From positions 7,949-14,805 of the forward strand of contig JAESRY010000006.1 of the NCBI GenBank assembly GCA_016764415.1: a stretch of 6,857 nucleotides of DNA, read 5' to 3'. Source of the DNA: Cycloclasticus sp. Lineage in GTDB: Bacteria > Pseudomonadota > Gammaproteobacteria > Methylococcales > Cycloclasticaceae. Below the pieces are notes generated by a model. The model worked only from the letters and a program-made list of their open reading frames with translations. It was not told the origin of the DNA and searched no databases. Positions 4,978-6,857 of this stretch are shown here, one piece after another (positions within the stretch are counted from its first letter, which is position 1; each line of letters opens with the position of its first letter). The position numbers were made by a program, and so were the translations under genes.

Positions 4978-5292
4978 TTATATACATGAAGGTGGGATTG
5001 GTAGACCTGCGTATTTATTCGCATACTTCAACGGCCCATCCGGAAACAAGGCATACAAATAAATCGATGCGCCCTTCTCCGCGCCCAGTGACTTTTTTAT
5101 CGCTTGGCCAAATAAACGCGCATTCGGCTGATGATTAAATTCATCGTAATAGCATTGTGTGAAATGGATAATTTCCCAATGTTTCGGGGAGAGCATCAAT
5201 CCATCCTCTGATGCTAAAAATTCGGCAACGCGTTCGCTCCACTGCGACCTGTCTTTTAAAAAACCGTACTCATCACGTTCAAGCTTGTTCAT
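4978..5292 (-). CDS. tusE: TusE, sulfurtransferase acceptor of the tRNA 2-thiolation relay (DsrC family)
   Basis: A 104-residue cytoplasmic protein that takes persulfide sulfur from TusD and hands it to MnmA for 2-thiouridine at tRNA position 34. DsrC-family marks are DEYGFLKDRSQWSE (7-20), LSPKHWEIIHF (34-44), the KKSLGAEKGAS loop (66-76) and LFPDGP (82-87). The C-terminus is GLPIPPSCI, with Cys103 as the conserved penultimate sulfur-carrying residue. The second Cys that marks dissimilatory DsrC, about ten residues earlier, is absent (position 93 region reads YANKYAG), which supports TusE over DsrC. The ATG lies 2 bases after the tusB stop. The stop codon touches the right end of the MITE-like element. 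Confidence 0.95.
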   Translation of the reverse strand: MNKLERDEYGFLKDRSQWSERVAEFLASEDGLMLSPKHWEIIHFTQCYYDEFNHQPNARLFGQAIKKSLGAEKGASIYLYALFPDGPLKYANKYAGLPIPPSCI

Positions 5293-5294
5293 TG

Positions 5295-5576
5295 TTAAAA
5301 ATAAGACCGCACTGGATTGTTCTTTTCAACTAATTCAACAAAGCCTTCGTAGTCAACGTATTGAATAAAATCGTGGCTCTGCTTTCTACCAATGCCACGT
5401 GCTTTCATATCCGGCTCTAATGCATACACGGGTATATTCTTATCAAAAACAACCGACGAACCTGCTTCAATAGCCGAATATATTGCATTTTCAACTAACA
5501 AAATAACATCATCGTTCGACGCTCTTTCGATGCAATCAACTAACACATCGTTGTTTTTATTTACTATATATAACAT
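5295..5576 (-). CDS. tusB: TusB, subunit of the TusBCD sulfur-relay complex (DsrH family)
   Basis: A 93-residue subunit of the cytoplasmic TusBCD hexamer, which moves sulfur from TusA to TusE. The family pattern is seen as MLYIVNK at the start, DVILLVENAIYSAI (23-36), IPVYALEPDMKARGI (48-62) and IQYVDYEGFVELVEK (71-85). Length agrees with the 95 residues of Escherichia coli TusB. A cysteine at residue 15 (VDCIERAS) is absent from E. coli TusB as I recall it, but DsrH proteins carry one near there. The ATG overlaps the tusC TGA by one base (TGATG), indicating translational coupling. Confidence 0.93.
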   Translation of the reverse strand: MLYIVNKNNDVLVDCIERASNDDVILLVENAIYSAIEAGSSVVFDKNIPVYALEPDMKARGIGRKQSHDFIQYVDYEGFVELVEKNNPVRSYF

Positions 5577-5932
5577 CAGAAACTAAATACGTGGTCAGCT
5601 AAACTCATGTGCCGTTTAATCTCGTCTCGCGCAACGGCTTTGGCTGGAATAACGAATTGATTCTTTTCAATACCTAACGACTTCAACGCTTCTTCCTCAA
5701 CCCACACGTCGTTAATATCATAAATAGTTAGGGCACTTAAAATAGGCGATACATTTTTTAAACCCATCAATTCCGGTTGCTGATTTTCTAGTAGAGCGAA
5801 CACACCTTTACCTTCAAAAAGCAAAATCACACGCTGATCAAATGCCGCCGCCATCAACACTGTATCTAAAAACTCTTGAGCTTTTACGTCCCCATGTAGC
5901 GGCTTATCTACTATAAAAAAAAGCGTTTTCAC
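5576..5932 (-). CDS. tusC: TusC, subunit of the TusBCD sulfur-relay complex (DsrF family)
   Basis: A 118-residue DsrE/F-fold protein, the structural middle subunit of TusBCD. It reads MKTLFFIVDKPLHGDVKAQE at the start, then VILLFEGKGVFALL (35-48), LTIYDINDVWVEEEALKSLG (68-87) and a C-terminus LADHVFSF. No cysteine is present, in line with the lack of a catalytic role for TusC. I chose GTG at 5932, one base after the tusD stop, because it aligns with the E. coli N-terminus (119 residues) and has GGTGA upstream. In-frame GTG at 5941 and TTG at 5944 would give 121 or 122 residues and overlap tusD. It overlaps tusB by one base. Confidence 0.92.
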   Translation of the reverse strand: MKTLFFIVDKPLHGDVKAQEFLDTVLMAAAFDQRVILLFEGKGVFALLENQQPELMGLKNVSPILSALTIYDINDVWVEEEALKSLGIEKNQFVIPAKAVARDEIKRHMSLADHVFSF

Positions 5933-5933
5933 C

Positions 5934-6326
5934 TTATTCACCAAAAATAATATGTCGATCAGAATCGATAACCGCTTCCATCAGCAAGCCTAAGCCTGCA
6001 ATACGAAACCCGTCTGCTAACGCATTTTCGTAGCCTCCCACCTTTTTCGCTACCGATGTTTCCAACAACCCTCTACGCTGGGCAGATGAGACGCACACCA
6101 CTAAATCAACACCCTTATCACTATGCAATGACGACCACCGGCTAACGATGTCTCGCTCATCACCTGGGGGGCGCGCATCTCGGGCTGCGTTATAAATTCC
6201 GTCGTGATAAAAAAACACACGATACACCTCATGCCCTCTCGCAATAGCCGCTTGAATAAAGTGCCAAGCCGTATCCGCAGCTTGATGCTGGTACGGACTG
6301 GCGTTTATTTGAATAGAAATTTTCAT
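5934..6326 (-). CDS. tusD: TusD, catalytic subunit of the TusBCD sulfur-relay complex (DsrE family)
   Basis: A 130-residue DsrE-family protein carrying the persulfide of the relay. The signature HEVYRVFFYHDGIYNA (32-47) is followed by DLVVCVSSAQRRG (74-86), placing the catalytic cysteine at residue 78, the same number as in Escherichia coli TusD. The C-terminus AGLGLLMEAVIDSDRHIIFGE is typical. It is first in the tusD-tusC-tusB-tusE operon. Linkage of tusE to tusDCB differs from E. coli, where tusE is elsewhere, and is the arrangement I recall from pseudomonads. The ribosome site is weak. The divergent M48 protease gene starts only 42 bases away. Confidence 0.95.
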   Translation of the reverse strand: MKISIQINASPYQHQAADTAWHFIQAAIARGHEVYRVFFYHDGIYNAARDARPPGDERDIVSRWSSLHSDKGVDLVVCVSSAQRRGLLETSVAKKVGGYENALADGFRIAGLGLLMEAVIDSDRHIIFGE

Positions 6327-6346
6327 TTAACTTACTTTTAAACTCA

Positions 6347-6375
6347 ATTACACTGGGCGACTAGTCAGATGTGGA
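6347..6375 (-). promoter_or_regulatory. Candidate sigma-70 promoter of the tus operon
   Basis: On the minus strand TCCACA (6370-6375, 4 of 6 with the -35 consensus) is 17 bases from TGTAAT (6347-6352, 5 of 6 with the -10). Start of transcription near 6340 would leave a short leader of about 14 bases before the tusD ATG. The -35 overlaps the first codons of the divergent protease gene if that begins at 6369. Confidence 0.35.
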
Positions 6376-6857
6376 CAGATTATCATAATACCATGCAGCG
6401 TTTTTTTACCGTACTCTTAGCGTTTATATGCACCGGCATAATCGGCAGCAGCGCTTTAGTATGGTCTAGTCAAAGCCTTGCAAACAACCGAATTAAACTA
6501 CCGGACATTGGTAATACATCCAACATTATTATCACTGGAGAGTTAGAAAAAAAGCTGGGAAAAGCCTTTCTTCGAAGCGTCAGACGCAGCATTCCATTGG
6601 TTGGCGACCAGGAAATCAACGATTACGTTCAACAGTTAGGCGATAAAATTGCTAAATTTAGCGAACAACCTGACCGTCACTTTAACTTTTTTGTCGTTAA
6701 CAATCACCGAATCAACGCGTTTGCCGGGCCCGACGCCAATATAGGTATTAATTCTGGGCTTATTTCAGCCACCGAGTCTGAAAGCGAACTCGCGTCTGTT
6801 TTCGCCCATGAAATTGGCCATGTTACCCAGCAACACTTGCAACGCGCCATTGAAGCC
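6369..6857 (+). CDS. BepA/YfgC-like periplasmic M48 metalloprotease, N-terminal part (cut by right edge)
   Basis: The first 163 residues of a zinc protease whose family acts in outer-membrane protein quality control (BepA degrades or rescues stalled LptD and Bam substrates). A Sec signal peptide reads from MQRFFTVLLAF (9-19) to about SLA at 36-38. Then come LPDIGNTS (44-51), typical of BepA mature starts, RSIPLVGDQEINDYVQQLG (73-91) and NNHRINAFAGPDANIGINSG (111-130). The zinc site HEIGH is at 147-151 within LASVFAHEIGHVTQQH. The third zinc ligand and the C-terminal TPR part lie beyond the window. The start could be ATG 6369 (GGGCGA 8 bases upstream) or ATG 6393, which gives a more standard signal peptide. 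It is divergent from tusD. Confidence 0.9.
   Translation, partial: MWTDYHNTMQRFFTVLLAFICTGIIGSSALVWSSQSLANNRIKLPDIGNTSNIIITGELEKKLGKAFLRSVRRSIPLVGDQEINDYVQQLGDKIAKFSEQPDRHFNFFVVNNHRINAFAGPDANIGINSGLISATESESELASVFAHEIGHVTQQHLQRAIEA

Noticed and set aside
4775..5062. Plus-strand 95-codon open frame reading through the inverted-repeat element into tusE
   Set aside because: It starts inside the repeat, has no ribosome site, is antisense to the conserved TusE tail, and its composition follows the repeat rather than any family I recognise.
6429..6434. Possible lipoprotein cysteine in the protease signal peptide (Cys21 in AFICTG)
   Set aside because: The residue before Cys is Ile, which does not fit a lipobox (Gly, Ala or Ser needed), and the hydrophobic core continues beyond it.

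Overview
The window looks like a chromosomal stretch from a marine-type gammaproteobacterium of moderate to low GC. The evidence is the set of gammaproteobacterial housekeeping proteins: a four-gene tusDCBE sulfur-relay operon, a grxC-hslR pair, a BepA-like M48 protease, a DUF1289 protein, and an ion-channel/DUF6394 pair. Several encoded proteins read like those of Cellvibrionales or Oceanospirillales relatives. That placement is an impression from sequence familiarity, not a computed result. I see no phage genes, transposase, tRNA, rRNA or CRISPR array.

Left part (1-3950, all minus strand). Reading in the direction of transcription from the right: two tandem secreted monoheme cytochromes c (3936 to 3257) end at a strong intrinsic terminator. 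A small four-repeat MORN/YwqK-like protein follows (3158 to 2793). Next is a full-length class I poly(3-hydroxyalkanoate) synthase, phaC (2699 to 978), standing without phaA, phaB or a phasin gene in view and closed by its own terminator (926-955). Then come a small Cys-rich DUF1289 protein (898 to 683) and the DUF6394 membrane protein (559 to 176). The last is the start of a potassium-channel-like protein that runs off the left edge, 7 bases after the DUF6394 stop.

Middle (4049-4976). An extended -10 promoter drives a plus-strand pair: glutaredoxin 3 (grxC) and, 5 bases later with a GTG start, the S4-domain ribosome-rescue protein Hsp15 (hslR). The gap between hslR and the convergent tusE is almost completely filled by a roughly 230-bp non-coding element with 18-bp imperfect terminal inverted repeats. 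It resembles a MITE (miniature inverted-repeat element).

Right part (4978-6857). tusD, tusC, tusB and tusE form a tightly packed minus-strand operon. It encodes the TusBCD complex and its acceptor TusE, which pass persulfide sulfur toward 2-thiolation of tRNA wobble uridine. Divergent from it, after only about 42 bases, begins a BepA/YfgC-like periplasmic M48 metalloprotease that is cut by the right edge after its HEIGH zinc site.

Most of this is ordinary core genome. The items most worth follow-up are the MITE-like element placed at the tusE stop codon, the uncharacterised DUF6394/channel pair, the split-c4-like pair of monoheme cytochromes, and the atypical AWCIGG nucleophile box of the PHA synthase.
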